Source of the DNA: Angiostrongylus vasorum
Taxonomy: Eukaryota > Nematoda > Chromadorea > Rhabditida > Metastrongylidae
Length of the DNA: 64,000 nucleotides
Direction: 5' to 3'
Assembly (NCBI GenBank): GCA_018806985.1
Contig: JADANN010000262.1
Span: 1-64,000 of the forward strand
Part shown: piece after piece, positions 1-11,316 of the stretch
How positions within the stretch are numbered: the stretch's first letter is position 1
How the letters are laid out: every line of letters begins with the position of its first letter
Notes under the pieces: model-generated
The model's database searches: none
The model's input: the letters and a program-made list of their open reading frames with translations, nothing else
What the model was told of the DNA's origin: nothing
Made by a program: the position numbers and the translations under genes

Positions 1-1340
1 CAAAATGCTTCAAGAGTTTTTGCGCATTGATGTTTTCGACTCCTGCGCTAGGATCCTCACAGTCACTTCAAAATCATCGCCGTTGTGCTTTTGTGCCGTA
101 TTGGCACCTAGAGGAGTGTTTTGATGAATTTTAACTTTCCCATTTAGATGTTCTCTTATGCGGACACAAAGCGGTCTACCCGTTTCCCTAATATATTCCT
201 CACCGCATGCCTAACACGTTGTCAAGTATATTGTAACTAAACTCATGCGATCCCCCTCCTCCCGTTAGGATAAATCATACAGTGCTCTGAGCTGCACAAA
301 CATCACAGAAGCGGCTGCGAACTAACCGACGGCGAAAGGTATTGGGTGGGAGGTCAGTAATCGTCACGTAATTTTCAAGACCACTATTTCTTAAGCACCT
401 CTTGACGGCGTTACTTATTTAATTTGACATGAAGGGTAGCTTAAAAGGGATCTTTACTTACGTCCGAAACATTATTTTGGGGAACTACCCTTACGTTTTT
501 TGCTTAACTCGAGTGGCTTCTACTTCGTAGCCATTGGAAATGGTTATTTTTCGTGCCAGGTTTAGCGATTCCTTCCTTTCCTCTTCCCCTCCCTCCCTCC
601 CCTCCCCCCCCCCAATTTTTTTGCCGTACGGTACATATTTTTGGTAAGTGCTTTTTTTCCATGTGTGAAGGATGAGAGGAGAGGTAGTTAACTAGTGTAT
701 TTTTACTACTTGGCTTACGACACCATTTTGTTATGTAGCCACTTTCTGAGAGCTTTATTTGGATGTTTAAGAATGGAAGCGAGTTCTCGATGGTTTTTTT
801 ACGCTTGATTTATATACTCTGACTGTCTATTTAACAATTCAAAGCACTCATCCATCTGTTCTTGTGTGGAACAGACGATGAAGCATTCGTCTATGTATCG
901 ACAGTAGAGTAAGGGTCGGGGATCGTGAACTGGAGGTTTCACCTTAGTCGTGAAAGCGATGGCAAGACTTGGTGCTAAACACTGTCCCATGGCTAACGCT
1001 TCTAATTTGTGCAAAATATTTTCCAGACCACCCAGATGATTAAACAACTAAGACACTGTTTTAAGAGAGTCATTAACTGCGCAGTCAACAAGCCGCATAT
1101 TTTTATTTTCTTTTCATGTTTTACGGGCAGCTCTGAGAGTGGCTTACACTGCGGAATCATTCGACACGTTACTATAAAAGTGAACTAACATCGGATGACT
1201 CAATCACGTTCGTGCAGTTTGGTTGCGCACACCGTAGGTGGTCTAGAAATATTTTTGGTGTGAAGTTAGATGGGTTGGAATGAATTTTAGCAACTAAGGT
1301 CAGGATAAGGTTTAGGAACCACGTTATTCTATCCGTTGGC
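1..1340 (-). mobile_element. Penelope-like element fragment (RT and GIY-YIG)
   Basis: Read on the minus strand, 1047-799 encodes an RT palm piece with CRYIDECFIVCS (the catalytic YIDD changed to YIDE) and the following STQEQMDECFELLN block. Downstream, 240-1 encodes a GIY-YIG nuclease start (EEYIRETGRPLCVRIREHL) and its continuation. RT before GIY-YIG is the PLE order. Frameshifts and stops make it dead. The element runs off the window's left edge. Confidence 0.75.
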
Positions 1341-1430
1341 CCCGCCCATACAGTTGATGATTAGGTCTAACCTTAAATGACGATGGATTCGTTGGATGTA
1401 ATATCATCGGTTGAAATAAGCTTATTTGTT

Positions 1431-1631
1431 TTAATAAGTAGGTAAAAGATAGGACAAATTGGATGTTCGTTTTTTATGTGGAGAAATAACTGAAGGCTCT
1501 AACCCTGCGGCTTTTGTCGTGTTGACCCATTCTTGATTTAATTTCCGGTATTGATTTCTATATTCCTTTTCAGAGGATGCTCGATAGAGAGAAACATCAT
1601 TGAGAGGCTCCCCTATTATTCTAATATCCAA
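1431..1631 (-). other. Unassigned ORF between PLE fragments
   Basis: A 66-residue frame (IRIIGEPLNDVSLYRASSEK and on) lies between two PLE pieces. It could be a PLE N-terminal region or an isolated host exon. Nothing decisive seen. Confidence 0.2.
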
Positions 1632-1734
1632 CTGACTAGGAATAACTACAAATTCTCCACCTTCTCTATCACTAATAGAGAGTCTAACAGATTTTGGAAT
1701 TCAAGAGCTTTCTAACCTGGCGCATACCACATTT

Positions 1735-2290
1735 TTGTTTGTGCGTGAGGTTGGAGCTTATTTTTGTTTTTTTGATTTTGAAGTGACTATCCGGATCCCA
1801 GCTTCGCGAACTAAAAAAAAAAATCAACGCTCAAGACTCTTGAGCCGTTTTGGATAGATTTCGAAAATCCAATGATGAACCGGAAAGACGAAAGCCTCAC
1901 TATCACACGTGACCCGGCGCCTTAATTCAGAATGATTTTTTGACCCCTGGGTGATTCTCGCTCGCTGTCCCACGTTAACAACGCGTGGGCCAGTTCTACT
2001 CTTAACAGCACGTTGAGTTGTCTTTTTGATCAACATGGCATCTGTTTAAAAGTTTGATATTCATTGATACTTTAGCCTTTTTTCCACCGAATAATTAAAG
2101 TATTGTTGTATAAAATACGCCCAGGCTCTGAGGAAGGGAAAATCGCCGAAACGTCAGTCATCGATCAACAACACAAACACCAGCGACAACAACAACGACA
2201 ACGAAGGCCTATACCAACGTCGTATCAGTTTAAGAAGATCAGTTTATAAGACCATATAAATAAATATATCAACTATCTATGCCGAGATTT
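1735..2290 (+). mobile_element. Penelope-like element 3' part
   Basis: Closely matches 21840-22080 and 38330-38600: the end of the GIY-YIG protein, a non-coding stretch, the hammerhead-like core at 2126 and the shared tail rich in CAACAAC, followed by CTATACCAACxTCGTATCAG. Confidence 0.7.
2126..2155 (+). ncRNA. Hammerhead-ribozyme-like core of a PLE
   Basis: CTGAGGA, a short GC-type hairpin (AGGGAAAATCGCC, slightly decayed) and GAAAC follow in hammerhead order. CGTCAG then TC could give a minimal stem III and cleavage site. A stem I pairing is not evident by eye. Confidence 0.4.
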
Positions 2291-2424
2291 ACAGAAACCT
2301 GAAGAACATAGGAAACACCATCATATGCCTTAAATCCGGAGATTATGCTCGCTACCTTCCGTTCTCGATGATCTGAGTAAGATGTTACATGAGGAAGCGC
2401 AGAGTTATTGCAGATGACTAGCGT

Positions 2425-2625
2425 TCCATACTTTCGAGGTTAGGAGATGAGCACCAGACTCGTCTAGAATCAGCTTCTTTCTGCAAACCATGTGGGAACG
2501 TTCTAGCCTGGCTATACCAGTACTCGAGCGAGAATCAAGTCCATCATCATTCAACGACATTGACAACGAACATGAAAATTCCTCAAGCAGCTGCTGAAAC
2601 CACACACATAAACCTCGAAGAACAG
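2425..2625 (+). repeat. Family B SINE, partial
   Basis: Matches the middle and 3' part of family B: TGGGAACGTTCTAGCC, then CATTCAACGACATTGA and CCTCAAGCAGCTGCTGAA. The tRNA-like head is absent or eroded. Confidence 0.55.
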
Positions 2626-2639
2626 TTCCCAGGATCGAC

Positions 2640-2815
2640 TTTCTATTAACCTCGGCATTGGAGTATGAATGCGTCGTTTTCTTGTTCAGCAATCGCGAGG
2701 TTGTTAAACAGCATACATTTACTTCCATGGAAAAACACAATACAATACAACAGTAGCTGACGTTTCGGCAGTATCGCCTTCTTCAGAGCCGCTTTTTTTC
2801 CTTTTCTTTTTTTTT
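2640..2815 (-). mobile_element. PLE terminal (pLTR-like) piece with hammerhead-like core
   Basis: Shares the GACTTTCTATTAACCTCGGC terminus with 59810 and the internal TTGTTGAGCAAAC-type block with 37140. The reverse strand at 2788-2759 reads CTCTGAAGAAGGCGATACTG then CCGAAACGTC, the best-kept stem II of the set. Confidence 0.6.
2759..2788 (-). ncRNA. Hammerhead-ribozyme-like core
   Basis: On the minus strand CTGAAGA, a GGC/GCC hairpin with ATACT in the loop region, and GAAAC are all present in order. Confidence 0.42.
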
Positions 2816-3084
2816 ACGTGCCTTCCAATGAGGAAGATTAGAACAGCTGATTATAGTCGCATAAGGTTGATGACTGCTCGAAGAACCTTTCTGAATGGTG
2901 TATCCGATGGAGCGAAGTGCATAAATTATGGACAGAATGGACTGTATGCATTGTTTTCAATGCACAGAACGCGTGGAAAACGAGACATGGTTGCGCGCGA
3001 GCGGTACACAAAGTTTGGAGTAGGCGCACTTGTGATAAGCTTGATATATCCTTATCATCTTCGTTCATACTCTCCCTTTCACTT

Positions 3085-3381
3085 ATGGAGTTCGTCTTTC
3101 GTTCAGTGCTCCTTCTATTTGTTTTATTCAGTTCTAAGAGAAGAAAAGCCTCAGCAATTCGCGAACGACTACCTCTTCCGATGTCATATAAACTGCTTAC
3201 TTGCATATGTCATTGTTTATCGGGTATAATAACGTTGCTTCTTATATCTCTTATTGAAGTAATCACTTCACAACTGTTACTAGTCTCGGGTAGCGAAATC
3301 GCTGCCTCTATAGACATCGTTCTCCACAAAATACCGATTATTTTCTGTAAATTCTCAATCAAGTTCATAGGTACTTTCTGA
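3085..3381 (+). CDS. Hypothetical small membrane protein ORF
   Basis: From the ATG at 3085 the frame gives 98 residues with two or three hydrophobic stretches (FRSVLLLFVLF near the start, then LSGIITLLLISLIEV). The same frame is open upstream to 2917, and the other strand is also open, so this may be chance. No splice sites or family match. It lies 3' of the GT11-like gene. Confidence 0.15.
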   Translation: MEFVFRSVLLLFVLFSSKRRKASAIRERLPLPMSYKLLTCICHCLSGIITLLLISLIEVITSQLLLVSGSEIAASIDIVLHKIPIIFCKFSIKFIGTF

Positions 3382-3955
3382 ACAAACTACTGCATTGGTT
3401 TCACATATACTTCCTGTAAAAGCTATTGTATCGCGTTCACATGAACGTTATGTGCAGGCTATTGTATCCCTTCACAAACTTTCTGTGCAAGTAGCTCAAT
3501 CGGATTGTACTAACTAAGGGACTTTCCAGAATCGTCCGTTTAGCATTAACTCTAACTTCCTCTATCGAAACCCCGCCTTTCGAAGAAGGTATGTAAACCT
3601 TAACACCATGACTCGGTTAGTGCGCTACCTTACCTTTTCGGATATCGTCAAATCACTAATACTGTATTGCTATTATTACTATAAACGGTTATAGCCTAAT
3701 TTTAGGAGTGTACTCTGTGGCAAAGTCAGAAAGTCCGCGTGGTAAATTCGTACAAAGTTGAGCATTCTAGTTTGAGCAAGTGAATATTGGGTGTCGAGGA
3801 CTGGTCCTCGAAGACCTACATTCCACTGGCCAACCAATACAACCGTACCGTTAATAATTCATAAGACTCTGTGATCGACGAATTCACTAAGGTAATATTA
3901 GACCTTAATGATAACCACTCAAAAAGACCGTATAAAAAAAACTGGGAGAAATCAC
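3382..3955. other. No feature recognised
   Basis: AT-moderate sequence just 3' of the GT11-like gene's stop. It contains short near-repeats of CTTTCTGxxCAAACTACTG-like phrases (3375-3500) but no ORF or known repeat family. Confidence 0.4.
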
Positions 3956-6900
3956 TCACAGGTACAAATGTTTTTGATTTGATTGTTTTGGCTTCAAATA
4001 GTAGACAGTATTCGGTTCAGCAAAAAAACCAATCCAAAATGCGTGTATGGATTGAGTGTTTGTCAACAGTACAGCTCTACACACTCGTTTCACCACATAC
4101 AGATCCAAGGCTTGTGTGAAATGATTCACGTGCACCTGAAGGAAACCTAAAGTATCGTCTACAGTGGCGTTCATTGTTCGCAAAGATCACTAAGCGTGTC
4201 CGGTGTAAAAACTGTGGAAAGAGCTTAGAGATTGACTTGAGAAAAAACTTGTGGGATACTGTATTTTGACGTCGGTCAAGCCGTCAACAACACCATAGCG
4301 ATTTCATCTTATCGTAATCCCACCTTGCTACCATCATCATCGTTATCATTCCTATCGTCACTATCATGATTTAATATACGACGTTTCTTATTTGGCTCCG
4401 CTCAATTACAAAACGAGAAAATCAATCACAAAAGAAGAAGGTTCTGCTCACATTTCGTTGCCAGTTGTCATAGCCGGTAAGGAGTTTCTCTATAGCATAA
4501 GAAAAGCTGGGATCATCGGTTAAAATGTAAAACTCTGTCAGATTCTGAAATAGAACAAATCAAAATAAGAGTTACTTGCTGTTTATTAGCGATTAATATA
4601 GAGATAGCGTGAAGCGCAATGCCATAACTTTCCGTTTAAGAGCAGAACGCTACATTTTCAATCTCCGTTGCGGGATTCTGGTCGCCATCTATCCCTCGTG
4701 CAATTCGTCGGAATCGATCGATAGAAGGAAGTTTTCCACCGCTTTGTTGTAAAAGTTTTCTACCGTTTTTTTGTAATAAAGCATAATTTGCTAATTAATT
4801 CATGGCTATTGAAACCTTGAAATGTCTCATGGAAAATTTATAACAGTCATAAATAGTTTCAGTTGCTATTTCATTCTCGCTTTCAGTTTGTTTTTATTTA
4901 ATTTTTCTTATTTTATAGTGTATTATCTCTTTGTATGTCACAGTTCCTCTACCAAATATACTTGATTGCTCAATCGACTGGAACGGAGAATTTGTCGATA
5001 CTTACCATATCTATGGCAATCGTACGTGCTGCCAATACGGTATTATGCATGTTCGCGTCGTCGTCTTTACTCAGTTGTAACTTGTTTTCGATGTGTACGC
5101 ACACAGCCGATTGATTTCGTGTGGATCTGCAAGTGTGTCCATAGTTATTGATTGGGACGGTGTCTATGGGACTGTAGGACGATCCAGTTAGTTGTTTCTA
5201 AACGTATGAAATAATATAAACAAAACGACAAACGATAAAAAGCTCTTCTCGTTGATCAATCTATGAGGGATGTGCCATGCATTCGACTTAATTAAGCATC
5301 GTTGGAGGTGACTGCATGCATATCTGGCCTTTACAATGACCCGCGGTGGCCTGCCGATGTATCGAATCAGTGCTGCTATCCTCCTAGACAAGTCTGGTAC
5401 CAATTTGCCGACCCTGGAGGGATGGAAGACACAGTGATCCATGGTCGCGGGGATCGATCCCGTGTGCATTGCAAGGCTCCTTTGATCACTGCTCTACACG
5501 CGCTCTTTAATGAGAATAAAATAAAATGCATCACGAGTTAATCTTATCTTTCTACCGCCCATTCTTGAAAAGTTTATAGAAAAGAAAAAGACAAGATGAA
5601 AACACCAAAATAAGAATAGTATCGAAAATTCTGTTTTGATCGCTTAAAATTACATATCCAATAAAACTTCATTTAAAATGCTTATCTTCTAAAGATAATG
5701 AAGAAATCGTTGTTATCTTTCAAAAATCTTGATACTACCGCCTTCCTTCAGACGGTGATAAATGTGCTCCAATGCCAAAAGGTGTCCAAAAAGCAAAACG
5801 TTGAAAAATAGAGTTTCAATAGAAAAAAAAAGGTAAAAGAGAAAAAAAAGCGGAATCTATTCAAGTGTAAGATACCAAGTAAGCATTCAGTTGCTTACAT
5901 ATTGAGTTTTTCAAGTGTACGTTTTCCAAGTTGTTGAATATTCGGAGGAAATTCCAGTAGATGACGAATGTGGTGCTCAATTTTTTGCGGAAACAACGTC
6001 TCAAAGGCGTATTGTGAGTCAAATACAAATGGTCCGTTGTGTTTGTCAATAAACCTGAAAGTAGAACCATATTCACATAGAGAGGAAAGGTAGTCTAAAG
6101 TCATTTCAAGATTTCTCATCGCGGCTGAGAGGTGTTTCTGGGTGTCGGGCTGCTAGGTACAGCGGGGTGATTCATGCCCCTGGCAGGGTCTCCCAAGCTG
6201 AGAGGGAGTCCGGCGTTTCCATCAGGAAGCCCACCCTAAGAGTAAACCAATACCAGGATCTGTCACCGTCCTGCTACCAAACCAGTCCCATGGTGGCAAA
6301 TCTCCCTTTAATCCACAAGACTGGCGACTGCCTGTGATGTTGACTACTTGGGGCAGACTTTGGCGTGGCTGACTTCGGGTCTCCAGGGAACCACAATAGC
6401 TAAACCAGCAAGACTCCGAAAAAAATAGAGGTTATGCTGCTGCTCGCACAACCAGTGAGGGCGGACCATGCAAGTATCCAAGTAGGTATTGGGATCATAG
6501 GGGAAGGTGTAGTACAGCGGTTAGTGATGCAGTTTATCAGGAAGCATGATGCTGGTTAGGCTTTCTCCAACGCTCTCCACTCCATGTGCGAACGCGGTAA
6601 CTCGGCTATCTCCAAGATTACAATGAGAATCGAATTGACCAACACTCAGTGACATTCACAGAAAAGAGATATCCTCAAGCAGCAGCCGAAACAACAAGCG
6701 GACCTTTTGGATGATGAATGAGAGTTAAACGAATCGAATGCATGAAATGCTGAAATTCGCACAGTACATATGATTACAGGTCATTTAAAGCAAAGTAAAC
6801 AAGTATTACCATCATAGTAATACTTGGACACTGAATGAATACCTCAATGCAACTGCAACTCTTCAACTCGCTGCAAAGAATTATATCATCAACAGCACAT

Positions 6901-9900
6901 TTTGAATGAACTTCTATATAGCTATTTGTAGAAGATTTCTCCTAAGGAATTCTGGGGGATGCAATGTTAGGACATCACAGGTCGTTTACCACGGGCAGTC
7001 GCTGTATAAGGTTCGTCAGCCTTACGACTAGGTTGCTACCGTGACGGCAGCGATTCCTGCTATTGGCTCAGTCTTAGAGGCTCTCTTGTGTAGAAATGTT
7101 TACTCCTGAACTTTTATTACCTATATCAGAAGACAAACTTCTTGGTGTGCGTCTTAGTTCAACAACACCGAACCCCACACAATTTTGCTGAGAAAGTAAA
7201 GCGTTCACGGGCGCTGTGAGTAATTGATAAATAGGTCTAGTTGACGGAATCAGTTGATGTTCAAGATATTATTTAGAGCAGAAGCAATGGAATGATATAA
7301 GGTGATATTTCCCTACTCCGTATTGGAACCAAGAACAGCCCCATTAACTGGCCAGTAGAGATTTTGCTGGACGACACAAACAACCATTAAAGGACGCGAG
7401 CAAGTGGTTCTGATAACAGAACCAAGATGTGCTAATGTTATAGGATTTTAAATCATTGCTAGTTCATTATTTTTTTGAATGTGTACCATCATAGCTCTGT
7501 AATATTGGTATTTCTACAGTATAAAAACTACTTTTCTTCCAACGGTTTACCGCCTCATCGTGGCTGGGAGGTGTTCCTGGATGTCGGACTGCGATGTACA
7601 ACGGGGGATTCGTCCTCTCGGCAGGGTCTCCCAAGCTGAGAAGGAGTCCGGCGTTTCCATCAACAAGCCTAGCTAAGAGTAAACAAATACCAGGATCCAC
7701 CACCGTCTTGGTATCAAACTAGTCGCATGGTGGCAAATCTCCCTATGCTCCACACAAGCGACGACTACTTGTGGTAGAGAGGAGCTGGGGCAGACTTCGG
7801 CCAGGCTGACCTCTAGACTCCAGGGAACCACAATGGATAAACTAGCAAAACTCCGAAAGATGGAGATTATGCTTGGGACTGCACAACTCATGAGGACGAG
7901 CGGTCCAACTATCCAATTATACAACTATTCATAGACTGTCTTTTTGTTCCAAAAATCAAAAGAGAGAACAAAAAAAATCTCCAAACCGAAAAAGAAATGA
8001 ATAATATACCTTTCAAGATTTTCCTTTATGCTCAGTCTATATGGTACGAACATTTGTGAGGTAGTATTCTGAAACAGATGCTTAACTGTTGTAATTAAGA
8101 TCTTCTACTACTTTTTGTTTAAGCAAATTTTTTAATTAATAAGAAAATCGGTAACTTACGGTTAAAACCATCATATGTGGCTGAAGTAACGGAAACAGCT
8201 GCGATATTTTGAACAATTGCCAATCTGCTAATCGCGACCGCAACTGCCTCTGCAGATAAAACCGTTGACCGAAACTCTTTGGCAACAGCGATGCCGACGC
8301 ACAACTCGAATAACTGAAATGTCAACTGGTGGTGTTCTTCGCGAATGAGAAAACAAGGCGGCGGACTTCTTCTATTGTCGTCGTCTTACCTTTTAATTGC
8401 ATCTTGTTGGTTTTTTTCTTTCCCTTTATTACTATATATCCACTGCGACAGCGTGTGTGGTGCAGTGGTTGGAGGCGCCACTGTGACACACACATGGAAT
8501 CGATCCCAGCGCCCATGGCACTCCAAGCCTTCCATCCCTCCGAGGTAGTAAAATTGCTACCAGACTTGTCTGGGAGGATAGCAGCACTGGCTCGATACAT
8601 CGGTAGGCCACCGCGAGTCGTTGTAAAGGCCAGATATGCATTCAATTACCTCCAATAATACTTAATGAAGTTGAATGCATGGCGCATCCCTCAGGGATTG
8701 ATCAACACCGGGAGCTTTATCCTTTATTTATCCTTTTATCCAGTGCGAGTGAGTAGCAAAGTGATAGTGGTGTCGTTCGTTAGGCGGACAGTTCAGTCTA
8801 GCCAAGCGCTGATTCGGTGTCGCACCCGACGCACCAAGCTTCCTATCTCTCCGAGCCCGGAAAATTGTTGCCACCCTTGTCTAGGAACGGCTCATTCTCT
8901 CCAGTCCACTTAGGAACTGTCCAGCACGCTTATCCCAAGATTCCAGAGTCGACCCCATCGGGGGTTTAGCGACTACTGTGACGAAGATGGAAAAATTCTC
9001 AAAGAGTAGTTGAAGCGTAACACAAAAAAAATTTGAAGACCAACATAGATGGTGTGTGCGATGGAAGGAATTGAATCTGTGAAGTTCTAGAATCCGTGTA
9101 GTAGATGTGAAGACAGGTCGTGTAACAAAAAAGTAAAAAATTTTTTGTCTATTCCAATCGATCCGTCTCCACATATTGTGTAGATCCCCAGTAATTGCTG
9201 CATTCTAGTCGTTTCTTCGTTTCCATCATCCACAAACGTTTTCAGATTTGCGCTTTAGTTCGGCTGCTACTTCAGTATTTTGTCTTCTTCACGGATTCCA
9301 CTAAATTTTGTTCGAGTGGTTCCTCCCTGGAATCGTAGACAATCGTGCTAGGGCGTTCCTAGGTTTTAACAGCCTGAGTTGTCGCCGGCCTTTGTGGATC
9401 GGGGAGAGCTCCTTCTTAGATAGCTTTGGTGGGTGGCAGTTTGCCGGCCCTGAGTGATGGAAAGCTTGGTTGGACTGGTGAGAATTGAACCAAGACCTAG
9501 CGCGTAATGAAAGGCGTCTCCAAGCACTGTGCTTCCTTTACCCACTTTTCCGCTCTTTTAAAACTTGTGTACCATCCCTATTCCTATCCATCCACGACAT
9601 TACTTACTTCTTCATCGCACTATAGTTTATTTGCCCATTTTCGTCCATTACACTTTTTTAACTTGCACTTTCTTGTTTTCCTCTTTCGCAATTCTGTTTC
9701 CTCATTTAAGAGTTGATGCTTGAACAACTTTATTTCGTTTCCTTGCGGAAACACCGAATTTGATATACGACATGGCTGTCTGTCGTCCAGTTTCCGTTCC
9801 ACCCTTCCTTTGGTAATCCGAAATTTTTTCCGATATTTCTTAAATTTCGTGATTTATATTGCTTGGTAAGCACTAGTCAGTTTACCTGATCACTAAATTT

Positions 9901-10110
9901 GCTGTGATTCAGCGTGAAAGTGATGAGCTTTTGTCGGCGAACAGATAGTCCAATGAGAACGAGTTCATAGATTAGAATTAAAATAAGCAAGAGTAGGAAG
10001 ATCGACTTGCAGATCAGCCATAATCCGCGGGATCGGAAGGGAAGTCGAGAACGATTCACAATTTTATACGGAATATTCGTCAGTTTTATAAAAGGCCTCC
10101 CTTTCGACAT
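3956..10110 (-). CDS. GT11 (alpha-1,2-fucosyltransferase)-like type II membrane protein, 7 exons
   Basis: Exons on the minus strand are 10110-9886, 8313-8160, 8085-8010, 6054-5899, 5126-5006, 4544-4452 and 4135-3956. All junctions are GT-AG, the phases agree, and the sum is 1005 nt (334 residues plus stop). The start is the ATG at 10110, 18 nt after an acceptor-like TTCAG (10129-10131), as at trans-spliced starts. Residues 31-55 form one hydrophobic anchor after a basic N-terminus, giving a Golgi-type type II topology. Residues 72-85 (FSDQLFELCVGIAV) sit where GT11 enzymes have GLGNQ-LFE. The stretch near residue 210 (SAVCVHIENKLQLS) is where the family has CVHIRRGDF, so the arginines that bind GDP-fucose are missing. 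LTEFYILTDDPSF and a C-terminal block near residues 284-316 match the family's donor-site and C-terminal regions. Fold assignment is from family knowledge and activity is doubtful. Introns carry family A, B, C and D repeats. Confidence 0.68.
5236..5490 (-). repeat. Family A SINE
   Basis: Reverse copy of the A consensus: tRNA-like head with GGGATCGATCCCCGCG at the right, CTGGGAGGATAGCAGCACTG-type body in the middle, and GAGAGCTTTTTATC tail at the left. It lies in an intron of the GT11-like gene. Confidence 0.75.
6115..6487 (+). repeat. Family D element
   Basis: Shares GCTGGGAGGTGTTCCTGG-type start, GGCAGGGTCTCCCAAGCTGA and GGAGTCCGGCGTTTCCATCA with 7541, 13917 and 60895. It ends in CCAAGTATCCAAGTA, an RTE-like tail. 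Confidence 0.75.
6488..6920 (+). repeat. Family C composite element
   Basis: A B-like head (GTAGTACAGCGGTTAGTGAT) and B-like 3' half are followed by about 115 bp (CATAGTAATACTTGGACACT and on) found again only at 17700-17800. Confidence 0.6.
7540..7928 (+). repeat. Family D element
   Basis: Near-complete copy: TCGTGGCTGGGAGGTGTTCC start, GGTCTCCCAAGCTGAGAAGG, a CATGGTGGCAAATCTCCC block and the tail CGGTCCAACTATCC. It lies in an intron of the GT11-like gene. Confidence 0.75.
8451..8735 (+). repeat. Family A SINE
   Basis: Good copy. tRNA-like A box TGGTGCAGTGGTTGG, B-box-like GGAATCGATCCC, body, and the terminal GGGAGCTTTATCCTTTATTT. It lies in intron 1 of the GT11-like gene. Confidence 0.8.
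8775..9150 (+). repeat. Family B SINE
   Basis: Diverged copy: GCACCAAGCTTCCTATCTCT, then CAGTCCACTTAGGAACTGTC and an AGTAGATGTGAAGACAGGTC 3' end. Confidence 0.6.
9200..9535 (-). repeat. Family B SINE, reversed
   Basis: Reverse copy of family B: CATCATCCACAAACGTTTTC at the left (3' end) and GAATTGAACCAAGACCTAGC near the tRNA-like head at the right. Confidence 0.55.
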
Positions 10111-10127
10111 GGATCGATTCTTATTGT

Positions 10128-10145
10128 CCTGAACTAGCAAGTATT
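10128..10145 (-). promoter_or_regulatory. Probable trans-splice acceptor for the GT11-like gene
   Basis: On the minus strand a pyrimidine-containing stretch ends in TTCAG, 18 nt before the ATG at 10110. No upstream coding exon is needed. This fits a spliced-leader acceptor, but an ordinary 5'UTR intron would look the same. Confidence 0.4.
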
Positions 10146-10584
10146 CTGCGGATACTGTTATTCCTTCTTGTGTTCTTTGGTCAGTGATCTGGAAAAAAAA
10201 GAATACTAGGGTTTTTTTGTCATATGTGCTTTTTGAGTGTCATTTTACTTATTTGGTTGCGTGACAGAGTAGCTCATTTTCATGAGAAATCGTTTGTGAT
10301 CGTCAGCACATTTCCACTTTAGTGATTAACCATTACTGGTTTGGTGAAAGAGGTTTTCCCTTAAGTCCCGAAAAAATTACTCGGCAATACCACCAAGCCG
10401 TCATCACCACCACCAGTTATAGTTGGACGCCGTGGTCAGCGAGGAGATTCGCTGTATTGTCACTGGATTTGTCCTTCCGAAACGGCTGCGATGCCGTACA
10501 TGGATTTACTCTTAGTTGGTCTTTCGGATCGAAGTGAACTCGTTCTCCGTTTAGGAGATCTAGCCTGGAAGTGCAAACCAGAAA

Positions 10585-10655
10585 TGTTATTTACATAATA
10601 TGCATATGCATGCATGCATATAATATGCATTATTTACATAATATGCATAGAACGT
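10585..10655. repeat. AT-rich palindromic ATGCAT cluster
   Basis: Two copies of TATTTACATAATATGCAT flank a run of alternating ATGCATGCAT. The segment can fold on itself. Confidence 0.6.
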
Positions 10656-10859
10656 TAAGTCTGCTGTGTAAAAAATCCCGGTAACCCGTTATTTAGCTGA
10701 AATATGGCTCGCTAAACTAGGTATTTGTGAAGTGAAATGAGGTTACTAAGTGATAAGAAATGAACCCCCAATCTTCTGTTTGCGAAAAAAAAACCTATAC
10801 GCTGAGATACCAAGGAAATATAATCGATCAATATCCTAAATTCTATTTACTGCCTAGTC

Positions 10860-11100
10860 TTTTTTTATGACAAGATACAATATGAACAACTATCAGAAGG
10901 ATCCTGATATATGGGCGGAAATCGGAGCCTCAGATGGGCTTCGAACCCGTGTAAATGGGAGTGACTAGCGGATGATTGCTGATAGCACCAACAGAGTAGA
11001 AATATGGTCGAGAAAAAAAGTAAAGCAAGGTCCTCGGTTGGTGTGGTGGACAACAAGTGAGCCCCAACTGAAGTTTTAGTTTCACTCACAACTCACCACC
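10860..11100 (-). repeat. tRNA-headed SINE relative (E/B-like), diverged
   Basis: Reverse strand contains a tRNA-like GGGTTCGAAGCCCATC and a GGATGATTGCTGATAGCACC phrase that is typical of family E. Confidence 0.4.
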
Positions 11101-11159
11101 GTTGTGGTTATAGTTCACCTCGTACCCTCCCATGAAAAAAAAGAAAACGCAGAAAAAGG

Positions 11160-11310
11160 GCTAGCTTATTTCCTATCATTTATTTTTGTCATCGTTACCA
11201 TTTATTGGGATTATTATTTATCTTTATTATTTATTACTTGTTTCCATTTTTTCTCATTGTTCACTGTTCATGCACTATTGCTATTAACTACTATTTATCA
11301 TTAATTTAAT
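11160..11310. repeat. Degenerate ATT-rich simple sequence
   Basis: Runs of TTATTATTTAT-type trinucleotides. Similar tracts lie at 11965-12120, 12480-12630 and 13020-13095. Confidence 0.5.
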
Positions 11311-11316
11311 ATTTGA

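Noticed and set aside
2838..3206. 122-codon minus ORF opposite the plus ORFs
   Set aside because: Both strands are open with no splice signals. At most one is real, and composition does not favour this one.
8329..8658. 109-codon ORF and overlapping reverse ORF
   Set aside because: Both lie largely within a family A SINE. The same peptides recur at 5240, 11600, 13144, 32329 and 50000.
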